A stretch of 64,000 nucleotides of DNA from Anaspis maculata. Taxonomy: Eukaryota > Arthropoda > Insecta > Coleoptera > Scraptiidae. The position numbers and the translations under genes were made by a program. Each line of letters begins with the position of its first letter. Position 1 is the first letter of the stretch. The stretch is from assembly GCA_949128115.1 (NCBI GenBank), contig OX421968.1, positions 31,896,877 to 31,960,876 of the forward strand, given 5' to 3'. The notes beneath the pieces are model-generated. The model searched no databases, was not told the origin of the DNA, and was given only the letters and a program-made list of their open reading frames with translations. Below are positions 42,680 to 54,461 of the stretch, one piece after another.

Positions 42680-45406
42680 TAGTGACACTTTTTGATTTTT
42701 TGAAAAGTTTCCACCCCTTTCTTCTCGCCGCCAAAAAATTTTACAGGAAAACGCCGAACTAGGTCAATTTTTGTTTCGAGGGGGTCATCTAGGGCACATA
42801 TCACCAAATTTTTATCTTGAACCCCTTCGCTCCCACTCCACCCTGCTTCAAAATTTCAAATAGCATGACCTATTTTGTGATACAATAAATTGAAGGCAAT
42901 AAAGTTCTCTTTCCGCTAAACATTTTAATTTTTTTGAAGCCACCCCCCAATCCTTTTGAAAATCCTCTTTTCGTTAATGAAAGGACAATGTTCCATGTTC
43001 TCCCTATAAACTCTCGATTCTTGAGAAATAGACTTCCCAGCAAAAACAGGTCGATTCTTATTTCAATGGGGTCATCTTAGATACGAGTGGCCAAATTTTG
43101 ATCTTCAACCCTATCGGTCCCACCGTACCCTACCTTGAAATTTCGAATAGCATTACCTATCTTGAGAATTGTGATACATCAAATTGAAGGCAATAAAACG
43201 CGTCCCGTCAAACATATTTCTATTTTTTTTAAACTACCCCTTTGAAGTAGGGTAGGGTGGGGGCGAAGGGGTTGAAGATTAAAGTTTGGCTATACTTGTC
43301 TTAGATGACCCCACTAAAATAACAAGCGAATATGCCTCATGGGCATGAGGCTCAGTAGCGCACTTCCTTTTTGAAGGATTAGTGAACGCAAGATTTTAAT
43401 TAATTAGGGTTCTACCATCTTGGGCAAAAAATTCCAATATGACGGCCAAGATGGCGGCAGAATTATGAAACTCAGCTTGAAAATAGGAATGATCACACGA
43501 GACAAAGGTAACTTTCAAGTTTCATGAAAATCCTTCCACTTATAAGAGATTCCAATATGGCGGCCAAGATGGTGGCGCAACCATGAAATTTGGCTTGAAA
43601 ATTAAAATGATCATACGAGACAAAGGTGAGTTTCAAGTTTCATGACAATCGTTCCACTAATAAGAAATTTCAATATGGCAGCCAATCTGCCTATTTGGTC
43701 CTTGAGGACCTAAGCTATCTATCGGATAAAGTTCAATCTTCAAGGGATGTAGCTTTATTTCCCGAAGAGAAGTATGGATAACAAAAATAGTGCCCATTGG
43801 CCACCCTTGGGGACATCAGCTATTAATCGGAAAAAAGTTCCAAGACTCTTGTTTCAATTCTCGAGAAGGAGTACAGCGTCTTAATTTCTGCACGGACTCG
43901 GACAGACAGACAGACAAACCGGCCACATAAGCGTCATTCTGTTACTTATATAAAAAAAAAGTTCTCCAACTGATTTCGACCTCCTGAACACGAATATCGG
44001 GTTCATTTTTGAATTGGAACATTTCTTTTTTATCGAAAAACTGAAAAAATGGTAGCCTGTCACATTATTTTCAGTGATACCCACCTACTTTTTTTTTTGT
44101 TATTGAGCGAACATCTTTCGTAATTTGAGCGCCATTATTCTTCAGGTACCCAGTATTAGCTATTTCAAAATGGTCAAATACTATTTCGGCACGTCTGATT
44201 TTAAATTTGTAGGGTCGTGTATGCGCCGAGCCGTGGCTTTGCGGTCGTTTTCAAAAATTGATAACAATTGACCCGACGGTCGGATCGAGGTGGAGTTTTT
44301 GTCAAAAGAAAGTTCAAATTGTTCTCTAAATATAATGCCATACATGTAGTGATGTATTTCATTAAGAAATTGTAGTTGCCTGCATATCGCAACTTTCTAC
44401 ATCTTACCGCGAATGCCAGCACTTGATCGGCGAAGCCGCCCTATGCCAAAATGTTATTTTTGTAATTGTTCATTATTAATTCGGCAAAATTTTTCTTGAT
44501 TCGCGTACCAAGTCCATGAGCTACCCATTCGAGTTGAAATATTTTCTGTATTGAATTTCGTTTTGTTCAGAGGAAAGGATATCAAGCACCAGCAAGCAAC
44601 AAATAATCATTTGCGGCCGAGCCGTAGCTCCGGAGTCATTTTCAAAAATTAATAACTATTGACTTGCACCTCGCACCGATGTGAAATTTTCATCAAAATG
44701 GAGTTCAAATCATCCTCTAAATATAACTCCGCATATGTATTATTGTAAAATGAAAAGAACGGGTACTTGATTGCATGTGATAACTTTCGAGATCAGGCCG
44801 GCTTCTGAAATGCAGCATTCAACGGCAATGCCGCGTCACGCTAATTTGCTATTATTGTAATTGTTTATCATTATTTCGTCGAGATTTTTCTTGGTTCGGG
44901 ATACAAAGTCATAAGCTACCCATTGGAGTGAAAATTTTTCGCAAAAACCTTTTCGTCTAGGACTAGATGCTGTGACGGACGGACGGACGGACAAAGCGAG
45001 GACAAAAGCGCCTTCCCGTTTGGAGAAGTGCGCTAAAAATCGACCTGTTTTTGCTGGGAAGTCTATTTCTCAAGAATCGAAAGTTTATAGGGGGAGCATT
45101 GTCCTTTCATTAACGAAAAGAGGATTTTCACAAGGGTAGGGGGTGGTTTAAATTTTTTTTTTTAATATGTTTCACGAAAAGAATGTTATTGCCTTCAATT
45201 TGATGTATGTATCACAAAATAGGTCATGCTATTTGAAATTTCAAAGCAGGGTGCGGTGGGGGCGAAGGGGATCAAGACAAAAATTTGGTAATATGTGCCC
45301 TAAATGTCCCCCTCTAAACAAAAATCGACCTGTTTCGGCGTTTTTCTGTGAAAAACTTTGGCGGCGAGAAATCAGAGGTGGAAACTTTTCAAAAAATCGC
45401 CCTGTA
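42680..45406. mobile_element. Fold-back element FB-1, interrupted by helitron-like copy D
   Basis: The left arm (about 42690-43080) and right arm (about 45035-45400) are inverted copies, for example 'gaaaatcctcttttcgttaa' on one side and its complement on the other. The right end is TACAGGGCGATTTTTTG on the complement; the left end is more degraded. The middle part 43080-43320 is a further inverted segment. The same family occupies 1-842. Confidence 0.8.
43321..45034 (-). mobile_element. Helitron-like element, copy D (full length, ~1.7 kb)
   Basis: On the minus strand it starts AGCGCACTTCTCC, has a (GTCC)n run at 44974-44994 and ends with the sub-terminal GCGCACTTCC region, a perfect 8-pair hairpin (GCCTCATG-GG-CATGAGGC at 43334-43351) and CGCTTGTT. 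Inside, two to three ~120-bp tandem units with 'aatatggcggccaagatgg' lie near 43430-43690. Comparing the flanks with uninterrupted FB-1 arms gives the empty site '...gattttt|attttagtgggg', so insertion was next to a T-tract without a detectable duplication. Confidence 0.7.
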
Positions 45407-45599
45407 TGTTCAAACAACTACGATTCGCCACGGTCATGCAGCAAGATAAAAGAAAAACTTTTACAATTTTTTACAAGAACGTTTTATTTTTATTCCAATT
45501 GCTTCAGAAACAAGCGAAGTATGGGGTTGTGAGGGCCTTTCATTGATAAAAGAAATTGGGAAGAGGATAACAGATCAGACTGGTGAAAGAAGAGCGACA

Positions 45600-47193
45600 A
45601 GAGCAGCGTTTACACTTTACCCGATGCTTCGCTAAGCGTGGACTCGCAACTTTTCTCCGGGGGTGGAACTCGGGGCTGTGTTGGTGCGGTGCCGGTGACT
45701 GAGGATGACGTAGTCAGAGCATCAAGAAATTTGAAAAATAATATGACCTCGGGTGAGGATATGATACCTGGTTTTCTGGTTCGGGACTGCTCCCGCGTCT
45801 TTGCCAATCCACTACAATACCTCTTCAATTCGATTATATCTACTTCAAATTATCTCAAGATCTGGAAGCAAACGCGCGTCTGTCCAGTGCTGAAGGAAGG
45901 TGACTTCGCAATGCTGAACAATTACTGACTCATTTCCCTTCTCTCTAATTTTGCTAAACTTTTTGATACCATTCTTTATGATCAAATTTATCCATTGGTC
46001 AAGAGTCACATTTCACTGTCTCAGCATGGTTTCATGGAGAAGTGATCCACCGTCACGAATCTGGCATGCTTTTCGCAGCATGTTCTGAGGTTTTGGATTC
46101 GCACGGACAGGTCGACGTGGTCTACACGGACATTTCTAAGGCTTTTGATCAGATAGATCTGAGCCTGCTGATGCGTAAGCTTGATAGACTTGGCTTTTCC
46201 TCACCACTGTTGCAGTTGTTTCGCTCCTATCTCTTTGATAGAAAGCATCGTGTCACGTGTCACTTCACTAGGTCCAGTCCATATGTTCCAACTTCTGGAG
46301 TTGCTCAGGGTGCCAAGTGGGGACCATTGCTATTTATGATCTATATAAACGACTTAGCTGAGGCAATGAACTGTGATAAGCTGATGTTCGCTGATGATCT
46401 GGAAATTTACTCTACGATAGATACGACGGTTGATTGTGCTGCATTGCAGAGATGTGTGGATGCTGTTTGTGAGTGGTGGAGTGGAAACGGCCTCTCTCTG
46501 AACGTTGATGAGTGCGTTGTGGTCACATTCACCAGAGAGCCGAGACCAGTCACGCATGACTATAATATTGGCCGGGTGGTCATAAGGCGTGGTGAGGTCG
46601 ATAGAGATCTAGGAGTCGTCCTTGACAGTTCTTTTTCTTTCAGGAATCACGTGGATGATGTAATTTCGTCTTCACTTAGGATGCTTGGTTTTATATATCG
46701 CAGCTGCAAAGGGTTCAAAAGTGCTTCTTGTCTCAAAGCACTTTCTTGCAGTTTAGTAGGATCAAAGCTGGAATATGCTTCATTGATTTGGTATCCAATA
46801 TACAGCACTCACGTGAACAGGCTTGAATCAGTTCAGAGAAGATTCTTGAAAATTTTGTCATTCACGCTTGATGGTGTGTATCCTCCTCAGGGGTTCGACC
46901 ATAATTTGTTGTTGATCCGGCACGAGGTAATCTCGCTGGAGAAAAGACACACAGTGTTGAGCGTCAGATTTTTGTATAATTTAATACATAATTCTGTGGC
47001 CTGCCCAGAGCTTCTTGAGCGACTCAAATTTTTGGTGCCTCGATTAAGTGCGAGACACCATTCTACTTTTTACTGCGACACTCCTAACAGCAATGCTTTG
47101 ATCAGGAGTCCGATATACGCTGTGTGCAGCAATTATAACAGGCATTCGGCAGACTGTGATATTTTCTTTGATTCTTTTAATGTTATATAGACC
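45600..47193 (+). pseudogene. LINE-2: reverse transcriptase of a non-LTR retrotransposon
   Basis: The plus-strand frame 45638-45928 covers the start of the RT domain up to the NYR.ISLLSNF motif, where a TGA replaces the Arg codon. A second TGA follows at 46044, then a frame break near 46085. The frame continues to a natural stop at 47191-47193. It contains YTDISKAFD (motif A), a motif B in the altered form TSGVAQGAKWGPL, FADDLEIY (catalytic pair), the thumb and the KLEYASLIWYPIYSTHVNRL motif, then the usual C-terminal tail. The element is 5'-truncated, with no endonuclease. It shares tail motifs with LINE-1 at 7-10.7 kb. Confidence 0.9.
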
Positions 47194-47317
47194 AGTATTT
47201 TAAATTATTGTGACTAGTGATATTCTTCTGTGATTTAATCTATTGTTGTATTTTCCTATGACTGGGCACTTTTGCCTGTTGGAAATAAATCCTTCTTATT
47301 CTCATTCTTATTCTTAA
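47194..47317 (+). mobile_element. 3' UTR and tail of LINE-2
   Basis: Short UTR with 'gactgggcacttttgcctg' and AATAAA at 47284, ending in a TTCTTA/TTCTCA repeat tail. The same UTR phrase identifies the minus-strand fragment at 1226-1304. Confidence 0.7.
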
Positions 47318-47597
47318 GTCAAAAGAGTCCACCACCACAGTGGCGTCGTCAGCGAATAGCGTCAGGAGCGAGCCCTTAATGTTCAAATCATTAATGAAAA
47401 TAAGAAAAACAAGTGGCCCCCAGTATACTACCCTGGGGCACTCCGGCGTCCAGATGTTCAAGACCGGAGTCACTTCTAACGCCACACCGACCCAACGACA
47501 CGTACTGTACCATTTTTGAAAGATAACTTTGGAGCCAGCCGGTGGCTGGCCCTCTAATTCTTGTTGATATTCGGCTGTAGAACACGTCAGACATCAC
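47318..47597 (-). pseudogene. LINE-3: short reverse transcriptase fragment
   Basis: On the minus strand, AGVPQGSILG (motif B) is followed after a one-base frame break by the LVFLIFINDL segment and by LFADDATVVVDS (catalytic pair), which stops at the LINE-2 tail. It belongs to another non-LTR family, Jockey-like by motif pattern. About 90 residues remain. Confidence 0.8.
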
Positions 47598-47661
47598 AAG
47601 TATATATGTACATAGATAAATTTAACAATATGGACATACAAGCAAGTGAACAAATAAATAA

Positions 47662-47663
<2 letters not shown>

Positions 47664-47694
<31 letters not shown>
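47664..47694. repeat. (TA)n microsatellite
   Basis: About 15 TA units with flanking AAATAAATAAAT repeats. Confidence 0.85.
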
Positions 47695-47696
<2 letters not shown>

Positions 47697-47785
47697 GATG
47701 AATACGTAAATAAATAAATAGATTAATAAAACTATGTGACTATTTACAAATAAAATACCAGCATAACTTACGAAGTAGGTAGGTA

Positions 47786-48535
47786 TACAGGTGTCCCGAA
47801 AATACACCGACAACGTTCTAGGGCAGCTTCCTCTCATCAAAACGATAAAAAAAGTTCCCATAAATATGGGTCCGGAAACGCTTCCCAAGGGAGCTACAGG
47901 CCCCTAAAGGTGGGACTCTGAAGATGGTGCGTTTATCTAATATTTCCGAAACCATTCAAGGGAAATCAATCAAACTTGACACATTTAATAACCTTTTTAT
48001 GCCTAACAAAATTTGAATGCCTAACAAAAATGAAGTTGCTTTGAAATAGTTTTTCTTTCCCCTTGAATATCGTAATTGAGAAATCAGCATTTCTGACCAC
48101 GTTTTCATACATTCAAACTCAAATATCTCGTGAACAGTGCGTCTACCGAGCTTGAACAAAGGGACTTTTTTTGATAGAAAACTCCAATATTCCATAATTT
48201 CCCGTTAAATTTGGAAATAATTTACATTCAAAAAAGTTAGGGTTATTTTTACCCCCACACCTTAGCCTGACCCACCCCTGGTGAATTATTTTGGAACTAA
48301 TCTTGGCTCATTTTGTAAGGCATAAGAAGGTTAGTGGATGTGTCAAGTTTGATTAATTTCCCTTGAACGGTTTCGGAGATATTAAATAAAAACCATCTTC
48401 AGGGTTCCACCTTTAGGGGCCTGTAGCTCCCTTAGGAAGCATTTCCGGACCAATGTTTATGGGAACTTTTTTTCTTGTTTTGATAAGAGGAAGCTGCCCT
48501 AGAACGTTGTCGGTATATTTTCGGGACACCCTGTA
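47786..48535. mobile_element. 750-bp fold-back MITE with ~250-bp arms, TA target
   Basis: Ends TACAGGTGTCCCGAAAAT and complement of TACAGGGTGTCCCGAAAAT, flanked by TA (47784-47785, 48536-48537). The arms pair over roughly 250 bp, for example 'gcttcctctcatcaaaacga' on the left. It shares the first ten bases with the element at 7943 but has a different body. It lies just after the stop codon of LINE-4, in its 3' UTR. Confidence 0.88.
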
Positions 48536-48551
48536 TAAGCAACTACGCTAT

Positions 48552-48712
48552 TCAGTTCAGATCGGGATCGTTGAAATATTCATCAAAATTATAATAATAA
48601 TAATAGTATAGGCCTTTATTTGTGGCGGAGTTCAGCTTGGAGCCTCGCTTATATGCCTTCTCCAGCAGTATCGATATTAACTTTTTTTTTCATTATGTGG
48701 ACAGGTAGGTTT
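48552..48712 (-). pseudogene. LINE-4: C-terminal end of the reverse transcriptase ORF
   Basis: The minus-strand translation continues the LINE segment at 54768-54850 across the Copia insertion. It reads a LPVHIMKKK-type tail, then after an A-run slip an ILLEKAY motif usual at LINE ORF2 ends, a run of six Tyr encoded by a TAT repeat, and a natural TGA at 48552-48554. The join at GGTTT is exact when the Copia element and one target copy are removed. Confidence 0.75.
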
Positions 48713-49013
48713 TGTTGAGAATATTAAAATATTAACTCTATTAGCAGTATTGGCGCCCGTCGCCAAGCCATTCTTTTAGGATGTTCTAGTGCCGGATCGA
48801 ATGCACGGTTCGTGCTCCCGGCTCAGTTTCATAGCCGATGATTTCATATGTATTGGTATTTTTATACACTGTTTTAGGCTTAGAACTTTTGTAGCAGAGT
48901 AGTCACACGCCAAACTCCATGGTAGTTAGTATTGTTCAATTATTAAATCGCTTAATCAAAACTACTGGTCTTGCTTAATCAACCCTGCGGAATCCACCCT
49001 CAATACATCAACA
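48713..49013 (+). repeat. 5' LTR of the Copia element
   Basis: TGTTGAGAAT start and CATCAACA end. Confidence 0.95.
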
Positions 49014-49030
49014 GGTTATGGGCCCAGGGG
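49011..49030 (+). promoter_or_regulatory. Copia primer-binding site (initiator Met tRNA type)
   Basis: GGTTATGGGCCCAG directly follows the LTR end. This is the sequence used by Drosophila copia, which primes from a fragment of initiator methionine tRNA. Confidence 0.8.
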
Positions 49031-49165
49031 GTGCTTGACCTAAAGACTTGAGTTTTTGAAAGTGCGTACGATTGAAAAGTAACGCGTAGTTGTCTAGTCG
49101 TGGACGGTTAAACGTGAGAGATTCAGACAGTGTGTCGTGAAGTCTGTTTAACGCGCATCGGTAAA

Positions 49166-50040
49166 ATGGATATCGATAAACCACTAATTGAGAAACTACG
49201 GGATGCAGACAATTGGCCGCAGTGGCAGTTTGTTGTGCAAACGCTGTTGGACGGCAAAAATGCGTTGGAGATTTGCAACGGAACTACGGCAAAACCGGTG
49301 ACTGGTTCTGCCGACTATGACAACCAATTGAAGAAGTGGATCAGGTTGGATAAAGTAGCAAGAAAACTGTTCGTCACGACTGTTGAATCAAATCCTTTGC
49401 AACTGCTGATGAGTTGTGAAACTGCGAAAGACATGTGGGATAAGCTGCACAGTGTCTATGATTTAAAGTCTGACGAAAGTTTGTCACTGGTCCAAAAGAA
49501 GTTCTTCGATTTCAAGTGGAGTTCCGAAGAAGGCATCGCTCAACATGTTTCGCAGCTGGAACAGTTGTTCCTCAAGATGAAGAAGCTTGGAGGTCCAATC
49601 CCGGAGTCCATGCTGATGACAAGAATACTATCGACGTTGCCATCGAAGTTTGATTACTTCCACAGTGCATGGGATTCCACCGAACTAGCGAATAGGACGC
49701 TGGCCAATTTAACAACGCGTTTATTCACCGAAGAGCTACGGTTGCAGAAACAAGAAAGTGATGACGAGGCATCAACAGTGGCCTTACTGTCGAAGTTAAA
49801 CATAGGCAAAGGTGCCAAGAAGCCGACGGCCAAGTGGCAGAAGAAGCAATCTGGTTGCTTCACGTGCGGCAAGAAGGACCATAGGCGAAGAAACTGTCCT
49901 GGATGTTTTTCGTGCGGTTCGAAAACCCATCTGATGAAAAACTGTCACGTAAAAAAGAAAAACTTTCCGAAATCCGAAGGCGGTGGTTCGCGCCAAGAGC
50001 AAGCCTTTGAAGCACGGCTCTGGACTGTGACACGTCATAT
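49166..50040 (+). pseudogene. gag: Copia Gag region
   Basis: From the ATG at 49166 (an upstream GTG at 49130 is in frame but not needed) the frame gives a typical Copia Gag: the N-terminal 'NWPQWQFVVQTLL' pattern of UBN2/retrotran_gag domains, and two zinc knuckles CFTCGKKDHRRRNC and CFSCGSKTHLMKNC at about residues 230-265. In Copia elements gag and pol are one frame. Here the frame is lost near 50030, just before the protease, by a single-base change. Confidence 0.9.
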
Positions 50041-51926
50041 TGGTTTATCGACTCTGGTGCATCGGAACATATTTCCAATCAGCGCGACTATTTTGATGAA
50101 TATATCGAGTTCAAGGAACCAGTTATGATTCAAGTCGGCAATGGTGCTAAAGTGGCTGCTTTAGGCCGAGGAAATATCAAAATCGAAACAATCGTGGAAG
50201 AAGAATGGTTACCAGGAGTCATGTACGACGTGCTCTACACCCCAGAAATGAAAAGGAATCTCTTCTCGGTCAAGGTTGCAGCGAAAAAAGGCGTCGATTT
50301 CATTCTGAGCAACAATGGAAAACGATGCGTTTTCATGAGAGATAACAAGACTGTCGCTACGGGCATGGAGGCAAACAATCTTTATCGGATTCTTTTACGT
50401 GTAGTTCTGCCAAAGACTTTTTGTGTTGCACACACCGCGGAAACGTTGCAGCTGTGGCATGAACGTCTCGGACGCCATGTAAAACAATTCCTGAAAGAAA
50501 AGGGAATCGAGGTGACCATAGACAATGAATTTTGTGACGGTTGTGTTTTCGGAAAACACCACAGACAAAGTTTCAGTGAAAGACTCGATCGTGCCACCAA
50601 ACCGCGCGAATTGGTGCACTCAGACGTTTGCGGTCCCATGAGTGTACAATCGCCTGGCAAAAAGCGATATTATGTACTTTTTTAAGACGATTTCAGTGCA
50701 TATCGAAAGGTATATTTTCTGAACAAAAAATCGGAGGTGAAAGAGAAACTCGAGAGTTTCTGCGGGGAAGTGCGAGCGCGTTTCGGAGAGGACATTAAAG
50801 AACTTCGTACTGACGGCGGAGGTGAATATGTAAAGAAGGACGTCGTCTCGTTTCTGGATAAAAGGGGGATAAAACATACAGTAACTGTGGCCCATGTACC
50901 CGAACAAAATGGTACGGTTGAACGCGAGAATCGGACATTAATGGAAGCGGCACGTTCCATGCTCTATTCGAAACCAGACTCTTCAATTTTTATGGGCAGA
51001 GGCCGTTAACACAGCTGTTTACATTTTAAATCGGACTGGACCAACTAAAGTCCGGAATAAAACCCCGTTTGAACTTTGGTTTAATAAGAAGCCGGTCCTG
51101 AACAAATTGAAAGTATTCGGTACAGAATGCTTTGTACATGTGCCCAAAAAAAAAACGGCGCAAGTTGGACAAAAAGACAATAAAGGGATATATTGTGGGC
51201 TACCTTGAAGGCATTGAGGGGTTTCGTGTCTGGATTCCAGAGAGTCATGAAATTATTGTGAGTCGTGACGTCATTTTCAAACAAAAGCGCCTGGCAGCCA
51301 CCGAGACGCCCGTTGTTAATGAACCGTCACCAAATCATGAAAATGACATCACAAATGCAGAGCCCGAGGCTGAACAAATGCCGGAACAAGAGGAAGAGTC
51401 TCCCGAAGATGTTCGACGTCTGCGAGATCGCAATAAATTGAAGAGGCCTGATTTTTATGGTGTACCTGTCGCAATGTTAGCTGCAGTGAGCCGCTTACTT
51501 TTGGCGAAGCAGTGACATCGAGTGATTCTCAGCATTGGCAGGAAGCTATGCACGAAGAAATGAGCTCTCTGCAGAACCATGAAACGTGGAAATTGGTTGA
51601 AAAACCGACCGACAGAAAAATAATTGGCAATCGGATCAAGCGTCGCCCAGACGGGACCATTGATCGATATAAGGCTCGATTAGTCATAAAAGGATGCTCA
51701 CAGAAAGAGGGTATTGATTACACAGAAACTTTTAGCCCTGTTGTGCGCTTTGACACAATACGAGTGGTATAGAGTGTCGCAGCACGTGAGAAATTGCACT
51801 TGCGGCAATTTGACATCAAGTCAGCTTTTATGTACGGTTTTCTTGACGAAGAAATTCTCATGGAACAGCCCGAGGGATATGAGGATGGCTCATCACGCGT
51901 GTGTAAGTTGCTGAAAAGTTTATATG
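50041..51926 (+). pseudogene. pol: Copia Pol, first part (protease, integrase, start of RT)
   Basis: Protease motif FIDSGASEH near 50045-50070, now in the -1 frame. Integrase HHCC finger (LWHERLGRHV ... CDGCVFGKHH) near 50455-50565, then the catalytic core with HSDVCGPM, RTDGGGEY and NGTVERENR. A TAA at 50683 replaces a sense codon. A frame break follows at about 50985 and another at an A-run near 51152. RT starts with [10 protein letters not shown] (about 51535), and a TAG near 51770 interrupts it before QFDIKSAFMYG. The frame is then cut by the 1,375-bp insertion at 51927. At least three stops and three frameshifts make it non-functional. Confidence 0.9.
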
Positions 51927-53301
51927 TATGAATAATGGCGTTATTAGCGCGTTTAAAATCAAAATCAACTTTATTCCGAATAAACAAAGAAAACATAAAA
52001 TGAACGTTATTCAATTGTGGGTACTCAACACTCGGAGTGGCCTCCTGTTCGAGTCGAGTACTCCAGGGGTAGGAAACTGGGATATGATTGTTTACAGTTA
52101 TATTGCGGTTCTGTCCCACAGGTATAGATGGCGACAGCAGCACACAATTTGACATACACCAGACATCAAAATTGACACTATTGACAGTACAACACCTGAC
52201 ACCTTCAACTGACAGGAGAAAAACCGTTGAAAAATTTTCACTTATTTCTGTTTGGCGTCTGTTCTGTGTTTTTCGTCTGAAAATTTCAACATCCAAGTTT
52301 CCAGTGATTGTTTCGGACTCCAGTCCTTGTCACGAATTGCTTGGATTAAGTTTGATTTCATTTTGAAGCATTTCTTTTAATTTAACCTCAAACATGGTAA
52401 GTTGCTTTACCTGCTTCTACATCGTATTTTGTTGGATTGATCTAGGTACTTCTCTCCCTCAGATGACTCTAGAACAGAATTTCGCGTGGAAACACCATCT
52501 TGATGAGGTGCTCGTGTGCTTATACCTAATTTCGCCGATGTTGTCGAACAGAACAAAACAGTGAACATTGCGGCCAACAACAAGCCAACTATCTGAGATT
52601 TTCTAATACAAATTGGAAGAGAAGATGAATAATAAAGATTTTTTCAGAAGTGACGTCTCGAAATATTGTTTATTTCTGTATAATTTTCTGTTTGCCATAC
52701 CTTCGAGTCGATCAGTAACAATATGAGTACCGTATGATCAAAAACTTCCGTACTCAAGGCAGGCTGTGGTCTTGGTCATTGACAGGCAAACGAGGCTGAT
52801 TTTGGCCAGGCCACAGCCTGCGTTGAGTAAGAAAGTTTTTGATCATATGGTATTTTCTGAGTAAATTACAAACTAAAAAGTTCTTGTGAAAAGCTTACTT
52901 GTAAAAATTATGTGTGAAGGGTAGACCACAGTAAATTTTCTCAAATGATTTTACAATATTATTCGAGAAAAATACTGTGAAATACTTTTCATGCATGATT
53001 TTCACACTTGGGCTTAAAAAAAGTAAAAAGAACAAAAATACAGGGATTTCATATTTCCCCGCCACAATTTTTTACAGATTTCTTCCAAGATATCACAATA
53101 CGATGCGAATGATACTGTCCCATTTCGGTAGATGGCGCTCTAATTCATCCACGCCTGCTGTATGGAGAGTGGCCTATCTATTTAGGCTTGTCTATGGAGT
53201 ACTCTCTCTGCTCTGGCTGCCGCGCTATCCTCCGATCCGCTTCTCCCACTTCAGCCGAGTTGCGTTCGGCGGCTCTCGGTCGCTCGGTGCGATTTTCCAC
53301 A
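51927..53301 (-). mobile_element. 1,375-bp insertion in Copia RT, possibly a solo LTR
   Basis: It splits the codons for the SLYGLKQ motif of the Copia RT. ATATG is duplicated at 51922-51926 and 53302-53306. There are no terminal inverted repeats and no transposase. On the minus strand it begins TGTGGAAAATCGC and has GGAATAAAG about 50 bp before the other end, compatible with an LTR on the minus strand, although the end is not a clean CA. The 5-bp TSD also fits an LTR retroelement. Origin unresolved. Confidence 0.6.
52730..52850. mobile_element. 121-bp hairpin MITE inside the insertion
   Basis: CCGTATGATCAAAAACTT on the left is mirrored by AAGTTTTTGATCATATGG on the right, with inner matching CAGGCTGTGG/CCACAGCCTG and TA on both sides. 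Confidence 0.75.
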
Positions 53302-54337
53302 ATATGGGCTTAAGCAATCGCCCAGATGCTGGAGTAAACGTTTCACGCAATTCTTACTTGAATGTGACTTGAAAGAGAGTACAGCCGATCCCTGTTTGTA
53401 CGTAAGACACCGTGATATAGACAAATTGCTGTAACTCCTTTATGTTGATGATGACCTAATCGCAGCTTCAAATCTAGAAGAAGCCGAAAAGTTTCTAGAT
53501 CAGCTGAAGTGCGAATTTGAAGCCGCAATCATGGTCAATGTCACGAATTTTCTTGGCATGGAAATTCAGCAACAAAGAACAGGTGGAATTTTCGTCAGTC
53601 AAACTAATTATACTGAGAAAATTCTCAACAGATTCAAGATGAGTGAATCGAAACCAGTCTGCACTTCGATTGAAACAGGATGAAATACGACTGATTCACC
53701 TGATGTGACTGGCAAATTTCCGTATCGAGAAGCGGTAGGAAATTTAATGTACCTGCAAGTTGTAACAAGACCAGACATTGCCTTTGCAGTCAATGTTGCA
53801 TCACGAGCATTGGATAAACCCACAGAAGCTCACTGTCACCTAGTCAAAAGGATTCTACGCTACATAAGAGGGACTCAACGAGCCGGTCTACTTTACCACG
53901 ACGGAGAAGACTTCGAAGTCTACAGTGACGCAGATTTTGCTGGTGACCCAGCAAACCGGAAGTCAACAAGTGGAGTACTTTGCAAGTACAACGGTGCTGC
54001 AATAACCTGGCAAAGCAAGAGACAACAATGCATCGCTCAATCAACGACTGAAGCGGAGTACGTCAGTGCAGCAAACGCAGCAAAAGAAATGCTGTGGTTA
54101 TTGCGCTTGTTCGACGAAATCGGTGTTCGCGAAGTGAAAGAAAAGCGAAGTGTTTTGCATGTTGATAACATGAGTGCGATAAAGCTCATCAAAAATACCG
54201 AATTTCATCAACGCACAAAGCATATCGATGTGCACTATCATTTTATTCGCGATCTTTATGAGAAAGGTGCCATTCATGTGAATTACGTCACAAGTCAACA
54301 ACAAAAAGCGGATATTTTGACAAAGCCATTGGCTTAA
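53302..54337 (+). pseudogene. pol: Copia Pol, second part (RT palm and RNase H)
   Basis: Continues the RT after the insertion. The catalytic LYVDDDLIAAS lies near 53440 with a TAA four codons before it, and another stop (TGA) is near 53680. From 53705 an uninterrupted frame of 210 residues carries YREAVGNLMYL, the RNase H start YSDADFAGDPANRKSTSG, AQSTTEAEYVSA, the HVDNMSAIKL block and the C-terminal ADILTKPLA typical of Copia. Confidence 0.93.
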
Positions 54338-54452
54338 ACCAAGATTTGAATTGTTACGAGAGGATTTGGGCATCGTTACGAATTCTTAATTTTCTGTATT
54401 GTATTTTTGCATGATTTTTGTGTTTTTTGCTTATTTGCATAGAGTTAAGTTT

Positions 54453-54461
54453 TAGGAGAAG
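54453..54461 (+). promoter_or_regulatory. Copia polypurine tract
   Basis: AGGAGAAG directly precedes the 3' LTR. Confidence 0.7.

Noticed and set aside
53132..53147. TAGATGGCGCTCTAA shared with 57822-57836
   Set aside because: A 15-bp match without similar flanks. At 57822 it lies inside LINE coding sequence, so chance or an old fragment is likelier than a functional site.
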